Positions 1-11,314 are shown, counted from the first letter of the stretch. The stretch is 64,000 nt of DNA from Odontocerum albicorne (GCA_949825065.1 OX463847.1:34003164-34067163); one strand, 5' to 3'. The notes: generated by a model from the letters alone, not told the origin. Numbers and translations are program-made.

Positions 1-734
1 TTTCACATCTACAATATCAAAATACTTTAAATCTTATTTAATAAACATTGTATATGAAAGATCAGTTAAGTTACTTTGATTTAAAAGCTTTCGATAACGG
101 TAAACTATTATTAGTAGCTTTCGATTAACGGTGATCCTGATCGAGTAAAAAGTTGAATAAAGACTTACTGTCAAATGCAGATACATGTAATAGTTCGCCT
201 GTATGTAGTTAGTAGATCTGATTCAAATTTTTGGCAATGCGTTCGCGAATGGTCTATATATATTGACCGCAATTGAACTAACAAAATTAAATCTCTTTCA
301 AGAAGATCATTAGTCCCATCATGTTTGTCATTACATTGTTATCTTGGATGGCTCCTATATCAGGTTATGATCGAAATCTGGTTTGATCTAAACTTAATAA
401 ATATATAAACTTGCAATGATTAATTAATACTCCAAGCTCTTTCTTAAGAACATTGAAGACGTTATTACGTTACCAATGTATGAATCGCAATATGTAGCTT
501 CAAACATATTGTAAAAAAATAAAAATTTATTTACGAAATATAAAATTTAAATTATGTGTTCCGCCTCCCCACACATTGACAATCCCTGTCAGCTTTCAGC
601 ATCACTCAGCCACAAACTTAATAAATACCACAAAAGCAAAAGTTTGGTTGTTTTTTATTGTATTGGTATTTTCATAAACTACATTAACTCATTTCGTGAT
701 TAAAAAGAGCTTTTTTTAATACATTATTTATACT
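1..734. other. AT-rich stretch, no gene seen
   Basis: No open frame of note and no recognised repeat. A short direct repeat of the type agctttcgat-aacggt occurs twice near 86-133. Confidence 0.5.
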
Positions 735-855
735 TAAGGCATTAACATTGTGGGAGTTTAAAGACATTAACATTTGTTTTTATCAAACACTGTTTATTCC
801 ACTTTTTGAAGTGAAATAAACATGTTTGATTAAAACAAATCATAATGTCTTTTTA
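735..855. repeat. small foldback of the arm family
   Basis: An imperfect hairpin. The left arm carries the words ggcattaacattgtgg, tttatcaaacactg and tttattccact; the right arm carries their reverse complements, with a short centre near 801-808. The same arm sequence recurs at 4990-5330, 31378-31905, 38445-38665 and 52742-53880. This copy lacks the inner CTGATGATG part of the arm, so it is the shortest version. Confidence 0.6.
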
Positions 856-904
856 AATATATGAAAAGTGATAACTAATAATATATATACTTAGTACATA
901 TATA

Positions 905-1200
905 CCATTACGTCACTTCCCTGTCGGATAGGTAGAAAGGACAAAGCGCCAGACTTTCCTATATTGACACGTCCTTTGCATCTTCTCATACAACTCAGAT
1001 GACTTCTCTGACTTCCTACGTTTCCATCTTTTAAACATACGTTCCACCCACATTAACACTATATATTTGTTTTGTTGGTCTTTTTTTATTTTACTCAACG
1101 CACTCTTCATCTTACTCAATACATCAGGTTTAAGTTCACATTAATCCCTAATCACCTCATTCCGTATTCTGTCATACATTGTCACTCCATATAAACTTAT
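905..1200 (-). pseudogene. RTE-type LINE, 3' end of the reverse-transcriptase ORF
   Basis: On the minus strand this reads as the degraded C-terminus of an RTE-like endonuclease/reverse-transcriptase protein. It runs from a segment resembling RNEVIRD-CELK to an end resembling KVWRFVLSTYPTGK. The 68-codon open frame 913-1119 lies in it. Related ends occur at 4628-4862, 13490-13575, 13684-13965, 44800-44855 with 48522-48790, 50572-51110, 52540-52740, 55541-55690 and 56525-56850, so this is the commonest LINE in the window. The family call rests on recall of such C-termini, not on a search. Confidence 0.55.
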
Positions 1201-1275
1201 AATATCGACACTCAAAGAAAAAAAATGTAGCAATAATTAAGGATCAGAAATGTTGTTAAGTTCTGCAACCATATT

Positions 1276-1450
1276 AAGCCTCCATGGCCTAGTTGGTAAA
1301 ACGCCTGTATTCTGAACTGGGGGTTACAGGCTCGATTCTCATAATTACCCAATTTTATTAAAACATTTTGCAGTCAGGTTTCACTTCAGACCTTTTATCA
1401 TATTTCTGGTTGTCTGGAATAAATTGCCAGACGGCAAATTTGTATACAAA
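1276..1450 (+). mobile_element. SINE-1, tRNA-derived, degraded
   Basis: The tRNA-like head has an A box (TGGCCTAGTTGGTAAAACG) and a B box-like word (GGCTCGATTCT). It is followed by the family body: a stretch like cagtcaggtttcactt, then a tail like ggttgtctggaataaattgccag. A true tRNA is excluded because the acceptor ends do not pair. The best-preserved sister copy is at 13972-14160. Confidence 0.65.
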
Positions 1451-1797
1451 AAAAACTTTAATATGGTAAGAATTAGGAATAACAAAACTTATTTCATTTT
1501 CATAATCATCGCGAATATAAAATTATGACAGTGCCTTTGATGTGGGTAAAAATCCAATCTTATTGCTGCAGTCGCTACTTTCCCATCCTTATTTCTGGTA
1601 GATATGATGTTATATACCATAAAATATTTTTCTTTACAGTTTAATTTAATCGATATATTAAATAATTATAGGATATTATTTTAAGTTAGCCTACTGTGGA
1701 TGCAATATACGAGTATAAGAGCATGTTCTACAAAAAATTATAATTTATATAATTAGTAATAACAGTTTAAAAATAATCTTTTACATTTAATCAATCA
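1451..1797. other. AT-rich stretch, no gene seen
   Basis: Nothing recognised apart from one TACGAGTA octamer at 1708-1715 (see findings). Confidence 0.5.
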
Positions 1798-1975
1798 AAT
1801 TCTTCTTCTTCCCAGTGTCATGTCAGGTCCCCCCAACGTTGAATATCACCTGAGAGTAAACATCTTTGTCCCCGGCAGCCCGAAAAAGATCTCCAATACC
1901 CCTTATACCAGTCCAATCACGTATATTGCGGATCCTGGAGATTTGCCTCCTGCCAACACCTCTTCGGCCATTAAT
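1798..1975 (-). pseudogene. LINE-B, 5'-truncated 3' end
   Basis: The minus strand encodes a C-terminus like GRRGVGRRQIS, DLFRAAGDKDVYSQ and VIFNVGGT followed by a stop, then a GAAGAAGAA-rich 3' end. It matches the end of the larger copy at 2685-3545 on the opposite strand and the copy at 19031-19595. Only the last 55 or so codons remain, as expected for 5'-truncated LINE insertion. The forward-strand open frame 1820-2002 is a shadow of it. Confidence 0.7.
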
Positions 1976-2711
1976 CAATTGAATATATTTTATTATTTAT
2001 AATTAATTTCTATTTTACGCGTATTAAGTTAGTTTGCTTTCTTTATTACTCGAAAGAAATTATCACTTTATTTTCTTAATATAATTATCACTTTATTTTC
2101 TTATTATAATTGCCTTTAACACATCTTTCATTAGATTTGTTTCTTGTACTATTTCTGCATTGCTGGTTCTTTAACACAGAGCTGTGTAAGAAGGTCGAAA
2201 AGTTTCCAGTCCAAGGTTATAAAAAAAAGAAAAGCATGAAACAAATATTTAAATTACATCCTACAGTTCAATGTATTTTTTAGAAAGAAAAATAAATTTT
2301 ACAGTACCACTGAAAAAATATTAAAAAATTTATTTTCAAAACAGTGTAACACAACGGAGGTCGCTTTTTCGCCACTGTTATTTTTATTTTCCCACATATC
2401 GAATAGTCACTCAGGACTAGTCAGCACTAAAGGGTGTGTGACTCAATTCTTGGAAACCACATTGTTGAATGGAAGCCCTCAGCAACACACTTGCTTTAAA
2501 ACGCAGTATTTTTTTATTTAAGAAAATCAGTAAAATTCCCTGAAAATTGTAGCTATCATCTTTTTTTAGCTTGTGTCACATTAGTTTTTTTGGGCGTGGT
2601 GATCTCGGATGGGTCCACTCCATCAAGTCCCTTTTCGACAGACGCTTATAGTAAAAAAAAACATAGTTTCATCCACCGTCGCAATTGACTCGATTATTTC
2701 TTTACATATCC
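1976..2711. other. AT-rich stretch, no gene seen
   Basis: Several A- and T-runs and no recognisable coding or repeat signal. The 5' truncation point of the next LINE lies at its right edge. Confidence 0.5.
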
Positions 2712-3545
2712 CATTGTAGAGCATTAAACGGTGTATGCGTCAATAACATCAGGTACGCAGATGATACAGTTGTTCTGGCAGACAGTATTGACGACCTTCA
2801 AACGCTTATAGATAGAATTAATGAAGCCGGTGGGAGGCTGGGGCTGAACATGAACGTGAGTAAAACTAAGTTCATCATGTTTGGCCGGCAGGATCACGCA
2901 GGAGCACGTCTTACATTGAGCGGTGCTGATATAGAGAGAGTGGAAACAATTAAATACCTCGGAACTATCCTAGTGGAAGACCTCGACCCAGAAACCGAAG
3001 TTAAATGCAGAATTGCATCATCTCGTGCGGTTTTCAATAAAATGAGAAGCGTATTCTGCGATGATAATCTAAACTTGAAACTTCGTCAACGGTTAGTCAA
3101 ATGCTACGTTTGGTCAGTGTTATTGCATGGAATGGAATCATGGACTCTTAAAGTTGGTAGTATGAACCGACTGGAAGCATTCAAAATGTGGATGCACCGG
3201 AGAATGCTACGGATACCCTGGACGGATATAGTCAGCAACACAAGGGTTCTTCAAAGAGCCAAAGTCGATAGAGAGTTGCTGACTTACATTAAAATACAAA
3301 AGGTGTCCTATTCGGGTCATGTACTTAGAGGAGCAAACTACAAATTACTGCAGCTGATCATCCAAGGCAAAATAGAGGGTCGAAGAGGTTTTGGTAAAAG
3401 GCAAATTTCCTGGCTCCGCAATATTCGTGATTGGACTGATATAAGGAGCGTTGAGGATCTTTTTCGGGCTGCCGGGGACAAAGATGCCTACTCTCAGATG
3501 ATATTCAACGTTGGGGGAACCTGACATGAGACTGAGAAGAAGAGG
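2685..3545 (+). pseudogene. LINE-B reverse transcriptase, C-terminal 279 codons
   Basis: An open frame (2685-3524) of a non-LTR retrotransposon reverse transcriptase. The catalytic block RYADDTVVLADS (motif C, with the YADD aspartates intact) lies near residues 23-34. It is followed by the thumb region LNMNVSKTKF, KYLGTI and a long C-terminal segment containing LEAFKMWMHRRMLRIPWT, then RAAGDKDAYSQMIFNVGGT and the stop at 3522-3524. The fingers, motifs A and B and the endonuclease are missing. LINE similarity begins near residue 10, so the copy is 5'-truncated at about 2712 and the annotated ATG is accidental. The 3' end is GAAGAAGAGGAAG. Truncated copies lie at 1798-1975 and 19031-19595. Such proteins are usually labelled endonuclease-reverse transcriptase in insects; I lean to the RTE/CR1 side but cannot place the clade. 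Confidence 0.8.
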
Positions 3546-4627
3546 AAGAGCATTAAAAATTTAATGTAACATTCACCATGTCATTGTCTTAGGATAGCAC
3601 TCAAGAGTTGTGGCACCCATTTTGCGTTCATCTTATACATGCCAAGATGGTCGTGCAGAGTTCGAAACAGTGTAATTTTGAAAAGTCTACACATTATTAT
3701 TTCTTTTGATTTTAGTATTTTATCTTTTGACACTTGTTATTCTACTAATGCAAAGAGTGCTTATGCTGGCCTGACCTGATGAGGGTCACCATCAATCGAT
3801 TATCTGCAGAAATGAAACAGGTGTATGTCCATACACAATCTAACTTGTTCAAGCTAGAATTTTTTGGTATTTAGTAGTAAAGGCATTCTAATTTGTATAT
3901 TTTATTAGAATTATTTTTTAATCACCTATTCAATCAAATTCTTCATAGCAGATCCAAGGAAATAACCGACATTTAAACGTTTTTCACTTATAATTTTTTT
4001 CTTAATAGAAAAAACTAATTAATATTAATGTAACAATTAAAAATTGTCCTTATATTAAATGGACGAAAATAATAAAAAATATTTACTAATAATCCCCTAC
4101 TTTGTTCCTTTTGGTCAAGTTTTTATTGTCGATTTAAGCTTTTTGGCATTAATGTAATAAAGAACCTAGTTTTATATTCTATGACATGATACAAGTCCTA
4201 AGGTTTCTATAACTTTTTTAAAGTAATACGGCAAGGATTACTTTGAGAAATACTGAATTTAACCAATAAACTCTCCATAACAGAACACTGGATTTTATTT
4301 GACCCCAAAATATTCGATTACCATATTGCACTGAAGCGCATTAAACCATATATTAATTAAACCACAAAATTCTTATCCAGCTTTCGATCAAAACAAATAG
4401 CTTTTAAGCAGAAATGTCGGATGTACAATTTATATGGCTGGGAGTATTATTTGTCCCGAAATGCAATAGATTGGTGCATTGCAGATTGTGGCCTCGCAAA
4501 GGCACATATTGACTCTTGGTCTTAAGATTAGGGTGGCCACTTTGATTTAAAAATTAAAAAATATTTTCATTTCAGGTAGTATTTTTTTAGATAATATAAG
4601 ATAGAAAACAAAATCAATTGTGTCGAA
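3546..4627. other. AT-rich stretch, no gene seen
   Basis: No coding frame or repeat recognised. Confidence 0.5.
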
Positions 4628-4862
4628 ATCTGCTGAGATGATAGTCCACTACAATATTTTAGTGGATTTGTAGTGGAAATGTTGATTTATAGGAGGGAAA
4701 CGTGGAAATAAACTGAAAAGGATCAAACAATTGCTGTAGAAATGCATGCACTTATAGAAATATGTAGGGTGACAATGAATTACAGAATACGGAATAAAGT
4801 GATTAGGGATAAATGTGAACTTAAAGTTGATGAGTAAGATGAAAAAGAGCAATTGACACACA
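4628..4862 (+). pseudogene. RTE-type LINE fragment
   Basis: The segment tgctgagatgatagtccact reads SAEMIVHYN, like the SAKIIVHYS of the copy at 50572-51110. Further on, ggtgacaatgaattacagaa and gtgattagggataaatgtga match the RNEVIRD-ECELK region of the copies at 905-1200 and 44800-44855. Stops and frameshifts break it throughout. The minus-strand open frame 4649-4873 is a shadow. Confidence 0.5.
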
Positions 4863-4989
4863 AATACATACACATAGTAAATAATTACTTTTAATATGCT
4901 CCAGGAAAACTGTTATAAATTTCAATAATCAAATGAATTATAATTTAGATAGTTTTAAGAATAATATTAATCAGTCAAAAACAAGTAGT

Positions 4990-5330
4990 ATTTGTACTTC
5001 CCTGATGATGAAGTAAAAACATTGAAACCGGTAGGGTTATACCGTTACATAAACTGGGACAAACAGTCTTCGACTAAACAAATTACAGTACTGTAATTTG
5101 TAATTATGTACTGTAATTTGTTTAGTCAAAGACTGTTTGTCCCAGTTTATGTAACGGTATAACCCTACCGGTTTCAATGTTTTTATAGTTAAGACATTAA
5201 TATTGTGGAGGTTTAAAGACATTGTAATTTGTTTTATCAAACACTGTTTATTCCACTTTTTGTAACAGTATAACCCTACCGGTTTCAAGCTTGCATTTCA
5301 TCATCAGGGGAGCACAATTGTGCTCCCCAA
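4990..5330. repeat. three foldback arms, tail-to-tail palindrome
   Basis: Arm 1 (about 4999-5095) reads forward: CTGATGATGAAG, then GAAACCGGTAGGGTTATACC and GTTACATAAACTGGGACAAAC. Arm 2 (about 5096-5165) is its near-perfect reverse complement, so the two form a hairpin of roughly 75-bp arms. Arm 3 (about 5185-5328) is again reversed and ends in a perfect 22-bp palindrome at 5307-5328 (half-site GGGGAGCACAA). In this pair the arms meet tail to tail; at 31378-31905 and 38445-38665 they face the other way. Minus-strand open frames here come only from the arms. Confidence 0.75.
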
Positions 5331-5516
5331 ATGATAAATAATATATTGTTTTATTCGTATTCCACAATGATCTTCTTTATGTTTCTACTTTATGATGCAA
5401 TATAATAATAATGACAATTGTGCTCCCCAAATGATAAATAATATATTGTCTTATTCTACTTCCACAATGATCTTTTTTATATTTCTACTTTATGATGCAA
5501 TATAATAATAATAACG
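5317..5516 (+). repeat. 100-bp tandem duplication
   Basis: The segment from 5317, starting attgtgctccccaaatgata, is repeated from 5417 with few changes. The first unit begins inside the palindromic end of the foldback arm, so the duplication happened after that arm was in place. Confidence 0.8.
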
Positions 5517-5639
5517 ATAATTTATAACAGTACACAGTTAGGTAAAATATTAAAAGCAAAAAAATATTCTGTTCAGACTTGTCATATATTTTGACAAGAA
5601 ACATGAATCCAATCTTTAACCACATTTTACGCAGATGCA

Positions 5640-5800
5640 GTATAAATTGTTGACTTGTAATCACTCTTATTAATGAGTTGTCGGTTAACATTATACACTT
5701 ATGTATTCTCCATAATCGTTTCGTCAGAAGTGCATCGAAACCTGGCGATCGACCACGGGTAAACATTTCTGAAGGACTAAATTTAGGCAGAGCAAATAGA
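5640..5800 (+). repeat. dispersed repeat, copy 1 of 2
   Basis: This segment matches 20140-20270 in the same orientation. Shared words are ttgacttg-aat, attaatgag, cacattatac-like, and acatttctgaag-actaaattt against acatctctgaag-actacaatat. No coding content is recognised. Confidence 0.45.
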
Positions 5801-5814
5801 ATGCAGTATGCATT

Positions 5815-6005
5815 ATATTTGCTCTGCTTTTGCCAAAGATTATACCCGTACACAAACGTATTACTAAAAACTAATGTAATTTCTATATCATAATTATAAG
5901 CTAACTTCATTTTAGTTTCCTGCGTCTAATTTTTATTTTAATTATCTTACACAATTTCTTAAAAATAGTTAACACCTACATATAACTAGATAACAATGTT
6001 TCAAT
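5815..6005 (+). repeat. AT-rich dispersed repeat R1, copy 1 of 4
   Basis: Shared core with 13190-13330, 16155-16375 and 56100-56330, all in the same orientation: aattttaatttcc near the middle, then atttcttaaaaatagttaac, cctacatataact and agataacaat. No open frame and no terminal structure are visible. It could be the 3' UTR of a LINE or an undescribed non-autonomous element. Confidence 0.55.
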
Positions 6006-6019
6006 CAAACATCGAAATG

Positions 6020-6125
6020 GTCAACTTCGGTAGAGCAAATCCTTCCAACAAACTAGGCAGATACTAAAAGATCTTAAATAAAAAAATCAAACTGGTTCCG
6101 TTCTTTGGGTAAAATTTGGAACAAC
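6020..6125 (-). mobile_element. SINE-1 body fragment
   Basis: Reverse complement of the SINE body. From the 5' side: accagtttga, ttatttaagat, then agtttgttggaaggatttgc. The tRNA-like head is missing. Confidence 0.5.
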
Positions 6126-6409
6126 CCAGGTGAACGATAAGCACTTTCACAACTAAACCATAGAAGTAATATGAAATCAATTAACGAATTTTTCACGTGA
6201 AGTTTAAACCAATTACTTATGGTTCAAAATGGAGCAGACATACACGTGTAAAAACCAAGCTTCTAAAACACCAGTAAAAAAATAAAGTACTCAGCATGTG
6301 AAAGAAAAATAAAACAACAGCAAAACCTCACCATTTTGATCGTAATTTATTTCACATGAATAAAAAAAACTTTTGATAAATCCGATCTTGTACCACGAGA
6401 CAGGCCACG

Positions 6410-6665
6410 TTTCTAATATGCATACCCTCCCCGTCCGACCCGACAAATTGTCAATACCACAGCTAGCTCAGGGCGGCCAGAGTTAGCCAAGCCAAAACAA
6501 ATGACCGTGGCATCATTCAAGCGCTGCCATCCAACGGTCCCGACAGAGAACAGCGGGGGTTTAGTGTAAGATTCGACAGTTTGGTTCGAGAGAAATATTG
6601 GAGAGCGTTTGATTGAGTTCCGTACCTTAAGTTTTATATGAAGAGATTTGTCACGAATCTCCAGA
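6410..6665 (+). other. G+C- and CpG-richer island, possible promoter or first exon
   Basis: Base composition rises sharply against the surroundings (for example gtccgacccgacaaattg, agggcggccagagttagcc and gcgctgccatccaacggtcc). No long open frame is present. An arthropod initiator-like CAGTTTGG occurs near 6578 without a clear TATA box, and a weak donor-like AGTGTAAGA lies just before it. A host promoter with a non-coding exon, or a transposon 5' UTR, would fit equally well. Confidence 0.25.
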
Positions 6666-6867
6666 TAGCGAAGGGGATTTATACAGAAGAAGAATTTGAG
6701 AATTTACAGGATTTGTTATAATTTTTTTTGAGAACTTTTTTCTGTGCCAAATGTACATATACGAGTATGTTATGAGTTTCTGAGGTTATATTTTATAAAA
6801 AAAAAAAGTGTGGTTAAATTGTAAATGTTACGAATGTTGCGGTAGGAAACAAAGTCACAAGGGAACA

Positions 6868-7080
6868 CAGTGGATGACCTCCGTATTCTAGTTGGTAAGA
6901 CGATTGTCCTCTAACTCTGGGGATGTGGACTTGATTGTCATTGAAATCCAGATTAAAAAAAAAGATTCCAGTGGGATTTTCATTTGAGGCATCTTTCTAA
7001 TTTATTGGAAGAGATTGTGGATTCGCAATAAGCCCACCAGGTTGTTCTGTACTCAACAAGTGTAATAAATACAATACAAT
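6868..7080 (+). mobile_element. SINE-1, nearly full length
   Basis: The head is gacctccgtattctagttgg with A box-like ctagttggtaagacg and a decayed B box (GGACTTGATTGTC). The body has attccagtgggattttcat. The tail has attggaagagattg, gcaataagcccaccaggttg and a terminal AATAAATACAATA-type run. Confidence 0.7.
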
Positions 7081-8666
7081 TTCAATGCTGTAATAAGCCG
7101 CTTATCAAAGTCAGCTTAACTACTTCCGTTAGATGTATTATCCTATACGTCATTACGAAGCTAGAATATCAGAGACAGCCTTGCCTTACCCGTAATAAAA
7201 GTCTAGTTGAGAAACTTTTTATTTTATGAGTTTCTCATTTTTAAATATACTTTCAGTTATTATTCCACCTGAATGTGGTATTTATTAAGTGGTACTATGT
7301 GCTGTTTTGAAAAAAAACAAAGTGCCGATTACGCGATATTATTTTATAAAATAGCGCAATAAAAGTGATCTACTTATATATTCAGTGAGAAAGATCTTTA
7401 ACAGGTACAGAAAATCTTACGTTCCATAAATTGTATAGATCTCATATCAGTAGAGGAGAAGGTTCTACATAAATTTGGAGCTACAGATTTCAAGGCAATC
7501 GATAATCAGGTTCCTTGATATTTTAAGAATTGTATTAAATGGTAAAATCTTTGAATCTCGTCGCAGATCAAGCGCTGCAAATACTTTCAGATTCCAAGGT
7601 GAGTTGGCAAACTTAAATATTTCGACAGAACATTTCAGGTAGCGGGATGTCTTCTGTGGAAAAGTATTTCGTCTTTCCTGAGGCAGATCTCCAAATTGGT
7701 GAAGTGTTCGGTAAAGAAGTTGAAAATTCACTTGTTCTCTGTACATCTTATGTAAGTTAATAGGTCGAACTATTTAGGAAGCGCTCTTGGTGTGATCGCC
7801 ATATCAAATTATCTTTAAAAAAATATTTTTTTTTATCAATAACCACTTATTGAAAAAAATCATTTAAAGCTTTTTTAACAAAGTATGTTATATTTGGAAA
7901 TTTATATAGGATCGTCTATTTTACATTCAATTCAAGGACTCCATTCACACGATTTTTATTTACGCGCTATTTTACTGTTACTAATTACCTGCGTAAATTA
8001 AGAGATTACTGTAATGCATTTTAAAGAATATCTGTGACTATTTTCCTGTTTTTTTTTCAGATTTAGGCAAAACAATCGTTTTGTTTGTTTTATTAACTTA
8101 GAAATAAACGGATTTAGCAAATAAAACTGCGATATATCAAACTCATTCATAGAACGTGTTGTCTGCAAAAAAGTTCCCTTAAACCATAAGAGCTCTAAGA
8201 TGTTACAAAGATCGAGAGTGGTGACAAAGGTTCGCTCATAAAACGCTTTTAGTTCCGTGTTTCCAGGTCGCAGTGATTCCTTACTGCAAGTGATAAACTT
8301 TATTGTTGTTCCAGAGCGCCTTACCCACTTTTGTGTGACAAAATACTTTGTTTCAGTGCATTCTCAAGACAAACAAAGTTATGACCATTTTTACCTCATC
8401 GAGGACCAATTTTGTCTCGAATTGTTGAACTAGCATTATGCATCACAATAATGTTAGTAGTTGTTTAAATAACCTTATTTTTTTAAAAGTATAAGACAAG
8501 ATATGCATACATGGAGAAGATGAAAGTTTTCTGCTTGGGTAGAAAAGTATAGAGATCTGTTATTTGTGCCTACCCCATAGATGACACGGCGTGATAATGT
8601 GTATGTTATTCATTTTATTGAATCGACTTAATCGGGTTCTTTTTTTAGATAAAATTTAAAGAAAAA
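7081..8666. other. AT-rich stretch with one unexplained coding-like patch
   Basis: The only unusual part is about 7440-7746. A 93-codon open frame lies on the minus strand (7465-7746) and a plus-strand frame is open over the same bases, reaching a splice-donor-like CCAAG|GTGAGT at 7597. Neither translation resembles a family I know. The rest is plain AT-rich DNA. Confidence 0.3.
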
Positions 8667-8888
8667 TTACATCAAATGCTCATAAAAGGTGGTTTTCGAT
8701 ATTGTCACTATCTCGGCAATCTCTCGTGTTGTAAAAAGCTGAATATTCTCAATCAAAGCCTTGATTTGCTCATCAGCGATTATCAACATTCTAGAGTGGA
8801 CACCATCTTCGAGTATCGTTTCACCATTGCACATTTTTAAACCACATTTGACACACACACAATTGCTTACAGCATCGTCACCATACAC
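8667..8888 (-). pseudogene. mariner-type transposase, N-terminal fragment
   Basis: The 73-codon frame starts MYGDDAVSN and contains IADEQIKALIEN and FTTREIAEIVTISKTTFYEHL. The latter is the second helix-turn-helix of mariner transposases (compare D-EELK-IVEADPSQTTSELA in the element at 45365-46383). The segment between them is scrambled by frameshift, and no catalytic domain or inverted repeats are present. It belongs to a different, older mariner lineage than the 45-kb element. Confidence 0.55.
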
Positions 8889-10329
8889 TGTACATATCTA
8901 ATTTTTGGTTAGAGTCGTTTTTTTATATTTTCGGAAGTAATAAAGCATCAAGAACCGAGTAAACAACTTCTTTGTTGTATCTTCAAAATGTTATAAAAAA
9001 CTAATTATGTTCCATAAGAATATACGTTGAACTATTATCTTTCACAGTATTATACATTCCGCACATTTTGAATGAAATAAGTAACGAAAAAATTGTTCCA
9101 TGATGCCTATCTGAAAAAAAACAAAACTATTTTCAGGACAAAACATTAATACGAGTACTTGTACATTTGAATTGAATCTAGAAAGGAAACTAAAAGTGTT
9201 GCACTTGTTTCGTTCGATCATGGTGGCAGCTAGCGACGCAGGTATATTTATTTCAATAATTTCACTATGAAAATGTATTGTGGAGATTTATTGAGTCGAT
9301 GACCTCTCACTTTATTGTTTCCTATTAACATAAAATCTAAAGTAAATTTCGAATTTACGTTGTTCACGTAATAAAACTTTAAAACGCACTTTACGCAATT
9401 CAATCCAGACGTTTCGAAAGGAAATAAACGTGAGAACGTTTATTGAAATAGTTATTTATAAAGTTCCAACCCTTTTCGTTGGCTGCTGCGGATTACTTTG
9501 ATCGAACATCCTCAGAACATCCCCATAGTCTATGTCAGGGATCGACAAACATTTTATCGAGGTTAACCAGTCAATATTTATACATTTTGCTATCGATCAC
9601 GATAGTCTTTGACAACCTTATTAGCTCATTTCCGTGTCCAGACCATCAAGTATGCCATGTGTTTCCAATAGGAGGCAACACAGATCGCCCTATCATACTC
9701 ATCAATCAGGTTCAGAGCATGTAGTTCTCAATGTTGACACAAACTAGCATACGTTATGTATGTTATATACATGTTTTTCCCCATAATCACATTCGATGCT
9801 ACTTTCGTTCAAAATACCCCACCTCTACATGTTAACCTTGCTTCTAGTCAGCGCTGCTCGGAGTATATTCAGTGCTCTCTAAGTAGGCCAACGCAGTTGG
9901 TCTCCAGGTGCTATCTTTTCCGAAAGCTCCATTCAGTCATCAGTAGTTTTTTTCTTTCCACTTCCGAAAACACGCTTCATCCGTAGACATCGTGAGTTCT
10001 CGCGCTCTCTTCGCAAAACTATTCCTGGATTATAATCTCGATGTTGCTGGCTGGTGACCATATAAAGGCTATCTTGTATTCTAGACTTGTTTTGTTTTTT
10101 CTGTGCCATCTGCAATATTTCTACGTATCTTAGGTGAAGGGATACCGATTAATTTGTATGTCGTCTAGCTTATTTGATAAGACAAATTTCTTCCACTCGA
10201 GCGTTTTTGGGTTTAGTCCTAACGGCATAATACAAATAAATGGACCCTCTTTAGGTGGTTTTAACTGTAGTTAATAGTTTTATTACATCCAAGTGTCGAG
10301 TTGTCTTGAATCCAACAAAAAACTGAATG
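8889..10329. other. no gene seen
   Basis: Open frames of 76-81 codons on the plus strand (9479-9724 and 9756-9986) resemble nothing I know. The segment near 9779-9815 (ccacattcaatgctacttc-like) recurs at 61602-61634 as a short shared repeat. One TACGAGTA octamer lies at 9150-9157. Confidence 0.4.
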
Positions 10330-10480
10330 CAGCATCTTCCATATGGCAATGTCTTCCAACAAGCCAGAAAGATGTCAAAGATACTTAAAATGAAAACCAG
10401 TCTGGAAACCTCTTCAAATTATCGGGGTCCCAACTGAAATTGAACCCGCAATTCCCGGGTTGGAACCAAACTAAACATTT
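10330..10480 (-). mobile_element. SINE-1, reverse orientation
   Basis: On the minus strand: B box GGGTTCAATTTC, then tttccagactggttttcatt, then ttgttggaagacattgccat. The A box is poorly kept and the AT tail is short. Confidence 0.6.
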
Positions 10481-10769
10481 CTCATTGTTAGGTGTGTGTG
10501 ACATAGTATTTTTGCCATTTCGGATTCTTTCATTTCGTTTTTTAACAGTTTTTCCTTATTTTTCAATGCAATTGGCGGGGGATTTGTGATTCGTCGATTG
10601 ATTTTCATTTAAATTCAAATGATATCGTGAAATGCATTGGAATTGATCACGCAATACTAAACATTGCTCATTTACAGGTTATGTCGTGTAAGCAAACGAG
10701 CCAAACAGACAAATAATGGCTCAAATACGCTCAAATACAGTTGCGAGCACGGTGATTGCGTTCTACAGA

Positions 10770-11314
10770 TTCAGAACTGCTTCGTTCTCAACAGAATGAA
10801 CGCGACAGGCTGAGAGTGGCTGGAAGGCGTCAGTAGGAATATCAAAAGTATATTTTCTATATAGAATTAAATTTTATCTCTATGTTTATATTTCAAAATC
10901 TATCAAATCGTATGTAGAAATGGAGATTTTTTTAAATTTGTTGCAATTATCTTTTTGTCTTCGCTTAACATTTAATTAGTTACAACTATATGTTAAGGGA
11001 AGAGTAACGTAAAGACGTTGAAATTAACTACAAATATGCGTGTCCAGCTGCAAAACGATCGATCAGCTGAGATATTCTCACATCAATTGCTGGAAATTGG
11101 GAACAGAAAGGTGCCGGTTGATATGACCTCAGGACGAATTTTAATGGCTCATAACTTCTGTAATTTAGTGCCGTCAAAAGAAGAATTGGCTGAAAGAGTA
11201 TTTCCCAATATTCAAATCAATTATAAGAATCACAATTGGCTGGGTGAACGAGCTATTCTTGCCGCCAAGAACAAAGACGTCTACGAACTTAACAATATTA
11301 TTCAGTTCCTTTTT
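10770..11314 (+). pseudogene. Helitron protein fragments: N-terminal scrap and helicase piece
   Basis: The main piece is the 99-codon frame at 11018-11317, open from about 11003. It reads LTTNMRVQLQNDRSAEIFS, VPVDMTSG, AHNFCNLVPSKEELAERVFP and WL-ERAILAAKNKDVYELNN. This is the central part of the Pif1-type helicase of RepHel proteins, which unwind DNA during rolling-circle transposition. The Walker motifs upstream and motif VI downstream are missing. About 170 bp upstream, 10770-10833 reads ELLRSQQNERDRLRVAGRRQ, which resembles the Arg/Gln-rich N-terminus of arthropod Helitron proteins; that part is tentative. A helicase C-terminus of similar type is at 28614-28817. Confidence 0.7.

Noticed and set aside
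4999..5320. Telomere-like TAGGGTTA words
   Set aside because: They are part of the foldback arm (GGTAGGGTTATACCG) and never form a (TTAGG)n run.
7440..7746. Possible exon with CCAAG|GTGAGT at 7597
   Set aside because: Frames are open on both strands and neither resembles a known protein. Described as an unexplained patch only.
9221..9250. Possible tiny first exon (MVAASDA then GTATAT)
   Set aside because: Seven codons with a weak donor; no independent support.
9532..9560. hAT-like terminal word (CAGGGATCGACAAAC); a second one at 34829 (CAGGGGTGGCAGACAAA)
   Set aside because: No facing partner end or 8-bp duplication found for either, so they may be chance or single remnants.
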